Of a stretch of 26,809 nt of DNA, positions 16,675 through 24,918 are shown one piece after another. A program made the translations under genes and the position numbers. The DNA comes from Akkermansiaceae bacterium UBA7890. Lineage in GTDB: Bacteria > Verrucomicrobiota > Verrucomicrobiia > Verrucomicrobiales > Akkermansiaceae. The stretch covers positions 1-26,809 of the forward strand of contig DLRK01000016.1 in the NCBI GenBank assembly GCA_002501065.1, in the 5' to 3' direction. The notes under the pieces are model-generated. The model saw only the letters and a program-made list of their open reading frames with translations, did not search any database and was not told the DNA's origin. Each line of letters opens with the position of its first letter. Position 1 is the first letter of the stretch.

Positions 16675-18018
16675 TCAATCTCCGTTACTCAAGGGAGTGT
16701 GACTGAGGATAGTCTGATAGATGGGGCGGCCCTGCAGGCGGCGCCAGAAGAGGAGCAGGGCAATGGAGGTGAAGAGGAGATTGGTGGCCCAGGCAGCGAG
16801 GGCGGGGGAGAGGTGACCGGCATCCCCGAGGGTGAGAAAGGTCTTGGAGCAGAGGAGCATGGCTCCAATGAGCAAGGCGGCGATGGCCACCCCGCCTGCG
16901 GTGCCGCGACGGCTGAAGACAATGCCGAGAGGGGCTGAGAGAAGGACGACCACCAGGCAGATCCACGGTTGGGCCCAGCGGTAATACCACTGGGTGAGGT
17001 AAGATCGGCGTGGAGCCCATTCATCTCCCCCGTATTGCTGGAGCCAGCTTCGGAGTTCGGGGATCCCGAGGTAATCTTCCTGCAGGCCGGGGGTGACGAT
17101 CTGCCAGGGGGTTTCGGGAAAGTCGTGGACGAGGTAGGGATTGGGTAGATCGGTATCGAATTTTTCAGCGAGGGTGCCGTCCTCCAACCGGGAGCGGAGA
17201 TCGAGGCGAATGGCGTCGTTGAAAGCCCATTTCTTGGAGCCGGGTGACCAGGTGGCCGACTTGGCGTAAAGAACGGAGGTGGGTCCGTCTTCGTCCTTGC
17301 TACGGACCACCACGTCCAGGATGAGATCTTTCGGGGTGTAGTTGTAGGGGAAACTTCCCACCAACCAGGAGCGGTGGGCGATCCGTTCAGCGTCGCGGTG
17401 TACGTAGAGCACATTTCGCGCCTGGCTCTTCGAACCGGACTTGGCGAATTCGATGAGGGCCTCCCGGTAGCCTTCGCCCCACGGGGCCCAATGGTAGTTG
17501 AGCAGGAGGCAGGCGAGGCTGAGGAAGAGACCGACTGTGCCGAGAGGGGCGATCACGCGGGCGACACTGCGCCCGGTCTGGATCATGGCGATGATCTCCC
17601 GGTTGTGTGACAGCCGACCGAGTGAGTAAAGCAGGCCGAGGAGGAGGCCGAAGGGGATCAGGAGGACGAAGACGGGGGGCAGGGTGACCAGATAATACTG
17701 CAACAGGAAGGAGATGGTGTTCTCCGCCTTCTGGAACTTGTCGATGTTGTCGTTGATGTCGATGAGGACATAGATGACGAGGAGAGCGAAAGAGCAGATG
17801 CCGACGGCGCCGAGCATCTGGCGGGTGAGGTAGCGGTCGAGGGCCCCCGCGAAGGCGTAGCAGAGCGCGGCGATGGCGGGGAGGAAGCAGAGCGAGCCCA
17901 GGAGCACAGGGCGAAGATTCAGGGTGGTCCGGTCGCTGTCCGGAAATCCGAGGAGGTGAATGTTCACGGCCTGGATCTCCCGCGGGACGAGCGCGAGGGC
18001 CGCGAGAGTGCCCAGCAC
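16675..18018 (-). CDS. LptF/LptG (YjgP/YjgQ) family permease
   Basis: 447 aa from a GTG at 18018. The YjgP/YjgQ fold is clear: ALDRYLTRQMLGAVGICSFA, then membrane helices with LLIPFGLLLGLLYSLGRLSHNREIIAM (family motif for the cytoplasmic loop), a long periplasmic beta-jellyroll region (~190-325), and C-terminal helices beginning LSAPLGIVFSRRG. In Gram-negatives LptF and LptG form, with LptB, the ABC transporter that extracts lipopolysaccharide. Here about 60 extra residues with one to two hydrophobic segments precede the normal start of the family. In-frame hydrophobic codons even continue upstream of the GTG (LSKFLPCVILAV), with no ATG/GTG/TTG start before the stop, so the true start is unsure. 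Only one such gene is present; a partner should be elsewhere. It is divergent from dinG. Confidence 0.85.
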   Translation of the reverse strand: MLGTLAALALVPREIQAVNIHLLGFPDSDRTTLNLRPVLLGSLCFLPAIAALCYAFAGALDRYLTRQMLGAVGICSFALLVIYVLIDINDNIDKFQKAENTISFLLQYYLVTLPPVFVLLIPFGLLLGLLYSLGRLSHNREIIAMIQTGRSVARVIAPLGTVGLFLSLACLLLNYHWAPWGEGYREALIEFAKSGSKSQARNVLYVHRDAERIAHRSWLVGSFPYNYTPKDLILDVVVRSKDEDGPTSVLYAKSATWSPGSKKWAFNDAIRLDLRSRLEDGTLAEKFDTDLPNPYLVHDFPETPWQIVTPGLQEDYLGIPELRSWLQQYGGDEWAPRRSYLTQWYYRWAQPWICLVVVLLSAPLGIVFSRRGTAGGVAIAALLIGAMLLCSKTFLTLGDAGHLSPALAAWATNLLFTSIALLLFWRRLQGRPIYQTILSHTPLSNGD

Positions 18019-18072
18019 CGCTAGAATGACGCAGGGAAGAAACTTGGAAAGCGGAGAGGGGATTGCTACTGG

Positions 18073-18093
18073 TTATTGGTTATTGGTTGTTGG
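18073..18093. repeat. 7-bp tandem repeat, three copies
   Basis: TTATTGG, TTATTGG, TTGTTGG in direct succession, in the gap between the divergent permease and helicase genes. It sits just outside the permease reading frame, and its AT-richness contrasts with the flanks. Confidence 0.7.
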
Positions 18094-18233
18094 GGAGACT
18101 GAAGTTAAAACGGGCTGGAGGTCGAGAAGAGAGATGGGGAGAGACTGTAAATGCCGCATGATCGGGGCGCACAATGACAAATTCGCTACTGCCTTATGAT
18201 CCTGCCAGGTGAAGCGGAGAGCGGCTTTTCCCT

Positions 18234-18246
18234 GGAGGTCGAGATG
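18234..18246 (+). promoter_or_regulatory. ribosome binding site deciding the dinG start
   Basis: GGAGGT at 18234-18239, four bases before the ATG at 18244. The upstream in-frame ATG at 18196 has no such signal, so the downstream start is preferred. Confidence 0.6.
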
Positions 18247-20199
18247 AGGGAGGCCTTCTCAGGGGAGGGGCTTTTGGCCGATTCGCCGGATTTTGAGTAC
18301 CGTCCCGAGCAGCAGGAAATGGCCGAGGCGGTGGGTCGCGCACTGGAGAGCGAAGGTTCACTGGTCGTCGAGGCGGGAACGGGAGTGGGGAAATCGCTGG
18401 CCTACCTCCTGCCTGCCATGATCCATGGACTGGAGGAGGGGCGCAAGGCGGTCTTTTCGACCCATACCATCAATCTTCAGGAGCAGCTCATGAAGAAGGA
18501 TCTGCCGCTCGTGCGTAAGCTGATCGGAAGGCCTTTCCACGCCGCGCTTCTCAAAGGACGGGGCAACTACCTTTGCCCCGCCCGCCTCAAGCGCGCCCGC
18601 ATGAATTGCGGTGACCTGTTCAGCAGCAGTGAGTCGGACGAATTGGAGACTATATGGAAGTGGTATGAAACGACGCAGGATGGCACCCTGAGTGACCTGG
18701 ACTTTCAACCATCCCCGAAAGTCTGGCAACTGGTCTGTAGCGAGGCGGAAATCTGCACCACCCGCAGCTGTGGACTACGGGGCGATTGTTTTTTTCAGGA
18801 AGCGCGCAAGGAAGCCGTTGAGGCTGAGGCGGTTGTAGTGAACCACACCCTGTTCTTCTCCCTTCTCGACATGGAGGCCCTGATGGAGCATGGCGGCTAC
18901 TTGTTTCCGAACGACTTTGTGGTCTTCGATGAGGCTCATACCCTTGAGAGTGTGGCATCGAATCAGCTCGGGCTGCGTCTGAGCCAGGCCGGATTACGCT
19001 TCGATCTCCAGCGCCTCTATAATCCGCGCTCCAGAAAGGGATTGCTGCGAACCCTGGGGGTGGGAAAAGCCATGACCGGGGTCGAACGGGCCCTCTCTGA
19101 AGCGGAGGATTTCTTTGGTTTGTTGGGAGAGGTCAGCGAATTCGGTGAGTGGGGGCGGGAATTCCGGGTGCGCGAACCGGAGATCGTGCCCAACACTCTG
19201 GCGGCTCCGTTGCGGGAACTCTGGGCCGATCTGGACTCTCTCGCGGATAAGACCGAAAATGAGACGACTCGCGCCGAGATTCAGGAAAGCGCGCGGCGAT
19301 TGCGGGAGGCTCACGCAACCCTGGAGGTCTTTCTTGAGCAGGAGGACGAGGGTTGCGTCTACTGGGTGGAGGCTGGCGGAGCGGATCGCAGTTCCTACGC
19401 CATGAGGGCCGCCCCGGTCGATGTGGCCGGGCGCCTGCGGCCGATTCTGTTTTCGGAGGGCAGGACCGCAATCCTGACCAGCGCGACCCTGGGCACAGGT
19501 GATCCCGGGTTGAGCTATTTCCGGCGGCGGATCGGGGCGGAGGAGGTGGAAGCACTCCGGATTGGCAGCCCCTTTGATTACCGCGAGCAGATGAAGATAC
19601 ACGTGGTGAAGGCCATGCCCGATCCTCAGGCCCCGCAGTATGAGGAGGCCCTCGTGGGGTGGATTGAACATTTCCTTCACCGCAGTGACGGCCGGGCCTT
19701 CGTGCTCTTTACCAGTTATCGCAGCCTGCAGATGGCCGCCGATGCCCTGGAAGACGTTTGTCATGAGCAGGACTGGCGACTCCTCGTGCAGGGCAGCCGT
19801 TATCCCCGGCACCGCCTCCTGCAGGAGTTCCGCGATGACGAGCGGAGCGTCCTGCTGGGAACCGACAGCTTCTGGACCGGGGTGGATGTGCCGGGCAGGT
19901 CCCTCTCGAATGTGATTGTGACCCGCTTGCCTTTTGCGGTTCCGGATCATCCCCTGACCGCCGCTCGACTTGAGCAGATTGAAGCGCAGGGCGGCAACCC
20001 GTTCATGGACTATTCCGTTCCGGAAGCGGTGCTCAAACTGCGACAGGGTGTAGGGCGTCTCATTCGTTCGAGTCGGGATCGCGGCCTGGTGGCAATCCTG
20101 GACAACCGGGTGGTGACCCGGCGCTACGGGCGGGCCTTTCTCGACGCTTTGCCGGAAGCGCCGATAGAGATCATCAGCCAGTCTCCGGGGAGTGCTTGA
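18244..20199 (+). CDS. dinG: ATP-dependent helicase, DinG/XPD family
   Basis: 651 aa from the ATG at 18244 (strong ribosome binding site); the ATG at 18196 would add 16 residues. A superfamily 2 DNA helicase with an Fe-S domain. The Q-like region is EYRPEQQEMA; Walker A is AGTGVGKS (Lys50). The Fe-S cysteines are in NYLCPARL, then ICTTRSCGLRGDC: the last three have C-x4-C-x5-C spacing, the same as E. coli DinG. Motif II is VVFDEAHTLE (DEAH). C-terminal motifs are LFTSYRSLQ, LLGTDSFWTGVDVPG and RQGVGRLIRSSRDRG (motif VI). All key residues are intact, so it is likely an active 5'-3' helicase that unwinds forked DNA and R-loops. Divergent from the permease; converges on aroD. Confidence 0.93.
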   Translation: MREAFSGEGLLADSPDFEYRPEQQEMAEAVGRALESEGSLVVEAGTGVGKSLAYLLPAMIHGLEEGRKAVFSTHTINLQEQLMKKDLPLVRKLIGRPFHAALLKGRGNYLCPARLKRARMNCGDLFSSSESDELETIWKWYETTQDGTLSDLDFQPSPKVWQLVCSEAEICTTRSCGLRGDCFFQEARKEAVEAEAVVVNHTLFFSLLDMEALMEHGGYLFPNDFVVFDEAHTLESVASNQLGLRLSQAGLRFDLQRLYNPRSRKGLLRTLGVGKAMTGVERALSEAEDFFGLLGEVSEFGEWGREFRVREPEIVPNTLAAPLRELWADLDSLADKTENETTRAEIQESARRLREAHATLEVFLEQEDEGCVYWVEAGGADRSSYAMRAAPVDVAGRLRPILFSEGRTAILTSATLGTGDPGLSYFRRRIGAEEVEALRIGSPFDYREQMKIHVVKAMPDPQAPQYEEALVGWIEHFLHRSDGRAFVLFTSYRSLQMAADALEDVCHEQDWRLLVQGSRYPRHRLLQEFRDDERSVLLGTDSFWTGVDVPGRSLSNVIVTRLPFAVPDHPLTAARLEQIEAQGGNPFMDYSVPEAVLKLRQGVGRLIRSSRDRGLVAILDNRVVTRRYGRAFLDALPEAPIEIISQSPGSA

Positions 20200-20231
20200 G
20201 CAAGATCCCGGACAGCGGTCCCGGAGTGCAG

Positions 20232-20248
20232 GGGAGCCGACGGTTCCC
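20232..20248. terminator. hairpin between convergent dinG and aroD
   Basis: GGGAGCC (20232-20238) and GGTTCCC (20242-20248) can pair over seven positions (one G-U) around a 3-nt loop, 33 bp after the dinG stop and 34 bp before the aroD stop. No T-run on either strand, so a bidirectional terminator role is only possible. Confidence 0.3.
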
Positions 20249-20281
20249 GCCGCCGCAGGTCTGATCCTCCCGGGCAGTCGT

Positions 20282-20971
20282 TCAGCGCAGGACCGAGATC
20301 GCTTCCCGCAGCAGGGGGGCAGGCCATTGTCCGGGAGCGGTGGTCTCCTCCCCGAGATAACCGTAATTGAGGACCGAGCCAAGGGTGGCAGCCAACAGGC
20401 GCGAGCTGGGTCCGAGGGGCCCCATCCCCATGAGAGCCAGTGGCAGGGGGGGATTCTCAAGGGCCTCTGCGATGCGTTGCAGATCGGCAGGGCAATCCAG
20501 CCAGAAGGCGCATTTTGCCACGCTGGCACCGGCTGCCGCCATTGCCGCGATGGTTTCCTGCAGTTCACTCCGCGAAGGGCATCGCTCGAAGTCGTGCCAG
20601 CTGGCAATCCGGATCAGGTTCCGGTCCTTTGCTTCCTCCCAGAGGGCATTCATCTCAGGCAGAGATTGTAGTTCGAGATCGAGAAGGGTGCCCAGCGGGA
20701 GGAAGCCGGTGAGGATCTCGCTACGCTGGGGGCAGGAAAGATCGTTCAATCCTCCCTCATCCGGGTGACGAGCAGTGAGCAGGAGAGGGTGGGAGACACG
20801 CTGTTTTTCAGCAAATTGGCGGATCTCCTGTCCGGATCCAAGAGCATCAAGCCGCAATTCGACGAGATGGCAGTCTGCCACCCCGATGGGGTGTTTAATA
20901 ACCCTGGGATTTCCCACGGTTCCCACGACGAGAGGCTGGTGGCTTTGAATTGCTGTGGACAGATCCTCCAT
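20282..20971 (-). CDS. aroD: 3-dehydroquinate dehydratase, type I
   Basis: 229 aa from the ATG at 20971, which has GGAG about 8 nt upstream; a TTG at 21022 would add 17 residues. This shikimate-pathway enzyme converts 3-dehydroquinate to 3-dehydroshikimate through a Schiff base. Family motifs in order: VVGTVGN, VELRLDAL, TARHPDEGG, LDLEL, SWHDFE (catalytic His126), VAKCAFW (Schiff-base Lys153) and GMGPLGPSSRLLAATLGS (C-terminal phosphate/substrate loop), then APGQWP. The His-Lys spacing of 27 equals that of E. coli AroD (143/170). The length fits the family (about 220-250). Cytoplasmic. It is not next to other aro genes here; the neighbouring pilus cluster runs the opposite way. Confidence 0.93.
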   Translation of the reverse strand: MEDLSTAIQSHQPLVVGTVGNPRVIKHPIGVADCHLVELRLDALGSGQEIRQFAEKQRVSHPLLLTARHPDEGGLNDLSCPQRSEILTGFLPLGTLLDLELQSLPEMNALWEEAKDRNLIRIASWHDFERCPSRSELQETIAAMAAAGASVAKCAFWLDCPADLQRIAEALENPPLPLALMGMGPLGPSSRLLAATLGSVLNYGYLGEETTAPGQWPAPLLREAISVLR

Positions 20972-20990
20972 GGATTGCTCCGGAACGAGG
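20972..20990 (-). promoter_or_regulatory. ribosome binding site deciding the aroD start
   Basis: On the minus strand GGAG lies about 8 nt before the ATG at 20971 and supports this start over the upstream TTG at 21022. Confidence 0.5.
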
Positions 20991-21145
20991 ACCGTTGTGG
21001 GGTGCCCGGTCCCCGGTTGCAAGAGTGGTTTGTTCCAGTCTCGGGCGTAACCATGTAACTACGTGAATCCTCCTGGATCCTTACGCAGAATTCTTCTGGT
21101 CAAAAGGGTGAGGCGTTTTTAGGTTTCCGCAACGGTGCGCCCATC

Positions 21146-21793
21146 ATGAAGTCATTCAAAGCCCTGCCCCATCTCGTTCTTCTTTCATTGCCTCTGGCCG
21201 TCTTTGCGGTAGCTCCCGTGGCCCTCTCGCAGACGGTCAAGAAGATCGAGGCGTCCGATCCCACTTTTGAGGATCTGCAATCTCCCAGCGTGGGTGGCAA
21301 TACCGGCAAGAAGGCATGGAAATCCAAGGACTGGCTGGAAGTCGAGGTGAAGGTGAAACTCGAACCGGGCCGTGCGGCTCCGCGTGACGGTTACGTCGAC
21401 CGTCTCACTGTGCGCTGGTATGTGGCGGTTGATAACAAGATCGACAAGGCTGGTCAGAAGTACTTCCTGATGGAGAAGGAAGTGACGCACGTGAACGTTC
21501 CGCTTGACGAGGACTTCTATCTCTCCTGTTACCTCTCGCCCGCCACCATCAAGCGTCTGACCGGAAGTGACCGGGCCGGCAAGAACTCGATCACGGCGGT
21601 GGGTGGAGAAATAAGTGTGGTGGGTGCTGCCGCTCCCGCCCGTTTCACTTCGCAGGGCAGTATCAGCAAGCCATGGTGGCAGTCGCCCACCATGCAGCGG
21701 ACCAACAAGTATCCCCTGCTCAACAAGAACGAGACTCCGTTCAAGTTCCTCTGGTGGGACCGCTATCTCGAGATCGAGACCGAGCCCCGGTAA
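21146..21793 (+). CDS. Amuc_1102-family pilus-like protein
   Basis: 215 aa with a signal peptide (MKSFKALPHLVLLSLPLAVFAVAPVALS), so exported. The mature protein is beta-rich with few features: KKIEASDPTFEDLQSPSVGG, then KSKDWLEVEVKVKLEP, VDRLTVRWYVAVDNK and a Trp-rich end (PFKFLWWDRYLEIE). It occupies exactly the place of Amuc_1102, the first gene before the PilM-like gene, and the size is similar. In Akkermansia, Amuc_1102 is part of the pilus-associated gene cluster with an uncertain role. First gene of the operon here; 109 bp separate it from the PilM-like gene. No good Shine-Dalgarno sequence precedes the ATG. Confidence 0.82.
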   Translation: MKSFKALPHLVLLSLPLAVFAVAPVALSQTVKKIEASDPTFEDLQSPSVGGNTGKKAWKSKDWLEVEVKVKLEPGRAAPRDGYVDRLTVRWYVAVDNKIDKAGQKYFLMEKEVTHVNVPLDEDFYLSCYLSPATIKRLTGSDRAGKNSITAVGGEISVVGAAAPARFTSQGSISKPWWQSPTMQRTNKYPLLNKNETPFKFLWWDRYLEIETEPR

Positions 21794-21864
21794 TGCAATT
21801 GGTCGTTACCCTGGACCCGAGTGCGCTGATCCTGCCCTTCTCAATTCAATAACACTATTCCAAC

Positions 21865-21880
21865 TACGGGTTGTCCCGTA
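21865..21880 (+). other. hairpin in the pilus-operon intergenic region
   Basis: TACGGG (21865-21870), loop TTGT, then CCCGTA (21875-21880) is a perfect 6-bp stem, 22 bp before the PilM-like start. No T-run follows. It could be an attenuator or mRNA-processing structure, or chance. Confidence 0.3.
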
Positions 21881-21901
21881 ATTACCTCCTCCAATTACAC
21901 G

Positions 21902-23764
21902 ATGGCTGACGCAGAGAGTACCGTTGCCCTTAGCATAGGATCGCAACGCATATCCATGGCGGTTTTTGATCCCGCCAAATCTGGTGGGCTGATCCTCAAG
22001 TCCTATGGTTCGCAGAGCATTCTGGCGGATCCCTCTCAGGAGATGATGCGTCTCCCGCAAATCACCCTGGCCGTCAAGGAGCTGGCCACCGCCCTGAAGG
22101 TGCAGAAGGAAAAGGTCCGCTACTCCATGTCGGGACAGTCGGTCTTTACCCGCTTCATGAAGCTGCCGGCGCTCCAGGAGGATAATATTGAAGAACTGGT
22201 CAAGTTTGAGGCTCAGCAGCACGTCCCCTTTCCCATCGAGGAGGTGATCTGGGACTGGGCCATGCTGGACTCGACGGGTCCGGAAAAGGAAGTGGCCCTC
22301 GTTGCGATCAAGCGTGACGCCCTGACCGAGATCAATGCTACGGTGGCGGAGGCGGGGATTGGGACCAGGGAGGTCGATGCCGCGCCCATGGCCCTCTACA
22401 ACGCCTTCCGTTACAATTATCCGGAAGAGGACGCCCCCATTCTCCTCATGGATGTCGGGGCCAAGGCCACCAACCTGGTCTATATCGAAGGGACGCGGCT
22501 TTTCACCCGCAGTATTGCAGTCGGCGCGGCCTCCGTTACCACCGCGATCGCCAAGGAATACAATATCTCCTTTGCTGAGGCCGAGAGCCAGAAGATCACC
22601 AACGGGGTAGTCTCCCTCGGCGGTCGCCACACCAATCAGCTTGACGAGGCAACCGCTCAGCTTGCCACTGTGATTCGCAACTCACTGAACCGTCTGCCGG
22701 CGGAGGTGGCGCGGACCAACAGCTATTACCGCAGCCAGCAGGAGGGGAACATGCCCACCAAGGTTTTCCTGGCAGGAGGTGGTGCGGACCTGCCCTACCT
22801 CCCGGATTTCCTCGAAGAGAAGCTGCGGGTGCCCATCGAGCTTTTCAATCCGCTCCAGCGTATCTCGATCGGCAAGGCCATCGATGTTGAGCGCCTCGGG
22901 AAGGAAGCCCACATGGTGGGCGAACTGGTTGGTCTTGCCCTGCGGGGAGTGGACCAGACGCCCATCAGGATCGATCTCGTCCCGGATGTGGTGGCCTCCC
23001 AACGGGCCACTGCCGAGCGCAAGCCCTTCCTCATCGCAGCCGCTGTCATCGTGATGGCCGGGTTTGCGGCCTGGGCCATGAACAAGTCCGTCCTTGCCGC
23101 TGAAGCGGAGGGAATGGCAGAGAAACTGGGAGCAACGAAAATCGAATTGGCTGAACCGGGGGGCAAGATTGACCAGCAGTCCGGGCGCCAGTCCGACCTG
23201 CAGGACCTCGCGGATGCCTACGCCGGGCAGCAGGAGTCGCGGGTGAAGTGGATCAAGGTGCTGGGCAAGGTGAAGGACTACTTCAATGATCAGGACGTCT
23301 GGATCACCGACTTCGAAGCGATGGGTCTCTACAAGGCCGGGGACGACAAGTCCGGCGAGGCGCGCGCGGGACAGAATTTCGCCAAGGCCCCCTACGGGAC
23401 AAGCGTCCTGCAGGATCTGAAGGACTCAGGGGCGCCTGCCCCTTCTACCAGAGGAAGTCGACGGAAGAAGGAGCCTGCGATTCTGAAACCGCCCCAGGAG
23501 TCCATCAACGTGATTCGGCTCACCGGCTTCTGGAAGGGGGAAGAACCGACCGCGGTGAGCAAGATTGTGGGCAAGATCAGGGACGACCAGGGTAAGGAGG
23601 ACGCGGTGTTCGTGTTGAAGAAAAACCCTGCCGATCCCAATAGCAAGAACCTTGCCGACGAGGAGATCCTTCCCCTCCTGAACAGCTCCATCACCGACAA
23701 GAACAAGCTGGCGGAGCAGTTCGTCATGATCCTGCCCCTCAAGAACCCCATTTCAATCAAGTAA
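21902..23764 (+). CDS. pilM: Amuc_1101-family PilM-like ATPase fused to a PilN-like membrane domain
   Basis: 620 aa. Residues 1-~360 are an actin/FtsA-like PilM domain: STVALSIGSQRISMAVFDP (phosphate 1 region), FEAQQHVPFPIEEVIWDW (typical PilM), ILLMDVGAKATNLVYIEG (phosphate 2) and VFLAGGGADLPYLPDFLEE (adenosine region). A basic stretch and one membrane helix (FLIAAAVIVMAGFAAWAM, ~375-393) come next. The remaining ~225 residues have a PilN-like plan: a helical segment after the membrane, then two ferredoxin-like parts (WIKVLGKVKDYFNDQDVWIT and INVIRLTGFWKGEEPTAVSK). In classical type IV pili PilM and PilN are separate proteins joined by the PilN N-terminal peptide; here they form one chain, as in the Akkermansia homologue. 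Expected role: inner-membrane alignment platform. 40 bp before the Amuc_1100-like gene. Confidence 0.9.
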   Translation: MADAESTVALSIGSQRISMAVFDPAKSGGLILKSYGSQSILADPSQEMMRLPQITLAVKELATALKVQKEKVRYSMSGQSVFTRFMKLPALQEDNIEELVKFEAQQHVPFPIEEVIWDWAMLDSTGPEKEVALVAIKRDALTEINATVAEAGIGTREVDAAPMALYNAFRYNYPEEDAPILLMDVGAKATNLVYIEGTRLFTRSIAVGAASVTTAIAKEYNISFAEAESQKITNGVVSLGGRHTNQLDEATAQLATVIRNSLNRLPAEVARTNSYYRSQQEGNMPTKVFLAGGGADLPYLPDFLEEKLRVPIELFNPLQRISIGKAIDVERLGKEAHMVGELVGLALRGVDQTPIRIDLVPDVVASQRATAERKPFLIAAAVIVMAGFAAWAMNKSVLAAEAEGMAEKLGATKIELAEPGGKIDQQSGRQSDLQDLADAYAGQQESRVKWIKVLGKVKDYFNDQDVWITDFEAMGLYKAGDDKSGEARAGQNFAKAPYGTSVLQDLKDSGAPAPSTRGSRRKKEPAILKPPQESINVIRLTGFWKGEEPTAVSKIVGKIRDDQGKEDAVFVLKKNPADPNSKNLADEEILPLLNSSITDKNKLAEQFVMILPLKNPISIK

Positions 23765-23803
23765 CACACGGGCAACCGCAACCACAAAACCCGGACAGAT
23801 CCC

Positions 23804-24832
23804 ATGGGAGATTGGATAAAAAACAACAAGTTTGAAGCGCTGCTGCTTCTTGGCGTGATCATCGTGGCAGTTGGGGCATTCCTCTTTGGAAGTGGAAAGG
23901 ATCGGCTCTACGAGGAGGCGAAAGGCACCTACGGGCAACACAGGCAGTCAGTGATGGGGTTGGAAGGAAAGAAGCCCTATCCCACTCATGAAAACGCCAC
24001 GGAGTTTGAGTTGCAGATCGATGCTTACGAGGAAGTCGTGGATGACCTGCAGGAGAAGATGCTGGTTTATCGGCCCGAGGCCCTGACAAAGATACCGCCG
24101 CCCCAGTTCATCGAGAAACTGAACGCCGCGCGCAGCGAGGTCACCCGCGCGTTTGATTCCCGCCGTGTCGAGTACCCCGGGGACAAGTTCTATCTTGGTT
24201 TCGAGAATTACACCGGGGGATTGCCCAAGGACGGAGCCACCGCTCAACTCGGTTATCAGCTTGGTGCCATGAAGGCCCTTTTCGGGGTCATGGCTGATGC
24301 GGGGGCGAGTGCGTTGCTCAATGTGCACCGTGCCCAGCTCCCGGTTGAAAAGGACAAGGTTGAAGAGGCCCCCAAGGGTCGGAGGAAAAAATCATCAACC
24401 AAGGAGCCACCCTACCACCGGCTTCCGGTAGAGGTGACTTTCCGCTCCACCGAGACAGTGATGCGGAAGATCATTTCCGACCTGGCCAGTCACGAGGACT
24501 ACTATTTCGTGGTGCGCAGCATCCGGATCCAGAATGAAAAGCGTGACCAGGCTCCAGCGAAGGATGACGTAAAATTCGAAGCTCCCGCAGAGGAAGCGGG
24601 CGAGCCTTTCGCCGATGAATTTGGGGACGCTCTGCCGCCGGACGATTCCGGCGAACCTGCTGATCCTGCACTACCGGGTGATCCCGTGGCCCCGGGTGAT
24701 CCCGACCCTGCCGTTGAAGCGGCAGAAGGGAGGCGCATCCTCGGTCAGGTCCTCGGGGCCGAACAGGTCAACGTTCTGCTTGAGGTCGACGTGGTTCTCT
24801 TCAAGGCCAAGGATGAAGGGAAACGTCCCTGA
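23804..24832 (+). CDS. Amuc_1100-family pilus-like protein (PilO-like position)
   Basis: 342 aa. Short cytoplasmic start MGDWIKNNKF, one membrane helix (~12-29), then a periplasmic helical and alpha/beta region. It matches my memory of Amuc_1100 of A. muciniphila (about 317 aa) along its length: MGDWIKNNK at the start, FYLGFENYTGGLP, then GYQLGAMKALFGVMADAGAS, HRAQLPVE, LPVEVTFRSTETVMRKII, VVRSIRIQNEKR and a final VLLEVDVVLF. Compared with Amuc_1100, the segment 255-308 is an acidic, Pro/Gly-rich insert that includes PGDPVAPGDPDP. Amuc_1100 is the exported protein linked to host signalling in Akkermansia. The membrane helix plus PilN/PilO-like fold suggests a PilO role in the platform. Confidence 0.92.
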   Translation: MGDWIKNNKFEALLLLGVIIVAVGAFLFGSGKDRLYEEAKGTYGQHRQSVMGLEGKKPYPTHENATEFELQIDAYEEVVDDLQEKMLVYRPEALTKIPPPQFIEKLNAARSEVTRAFDSRRVEYPGDKFYLGFENYTGGLPKDGATAQLGYQLGAMKALFGVMADAGASALLNVHRAQLPVEKDKVEEAPKGRRKKSSTKEPPYHRLPVEVTFRSTETVMRKIISDLASHEDYYFVVRSIRIQNEKRDQAPAKDDVKFEAPAEEAGEPFADEFGDALPPDDSGEPADPALPGDPVAPGDPDPAVEAAEGRRILGQVLGAEQVNVLLEVDVVLFKAKDEGKRP

Positions 24833-24918
24833 AGTAGCCTGTCCCAGTCCGGAGCTCTCCCGTATTTTCTCATCGAATCCCCAGCATTCTCTAACAGACA
24901 AATTAACGAACTGATTTC

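Noticed and set aside
18994..20607. Minus-strand open frame of 537 codons
   Set aside because: Antisense to the DinG helicase motifs and overlapping aroD in another frame; no domain pattern of its own.
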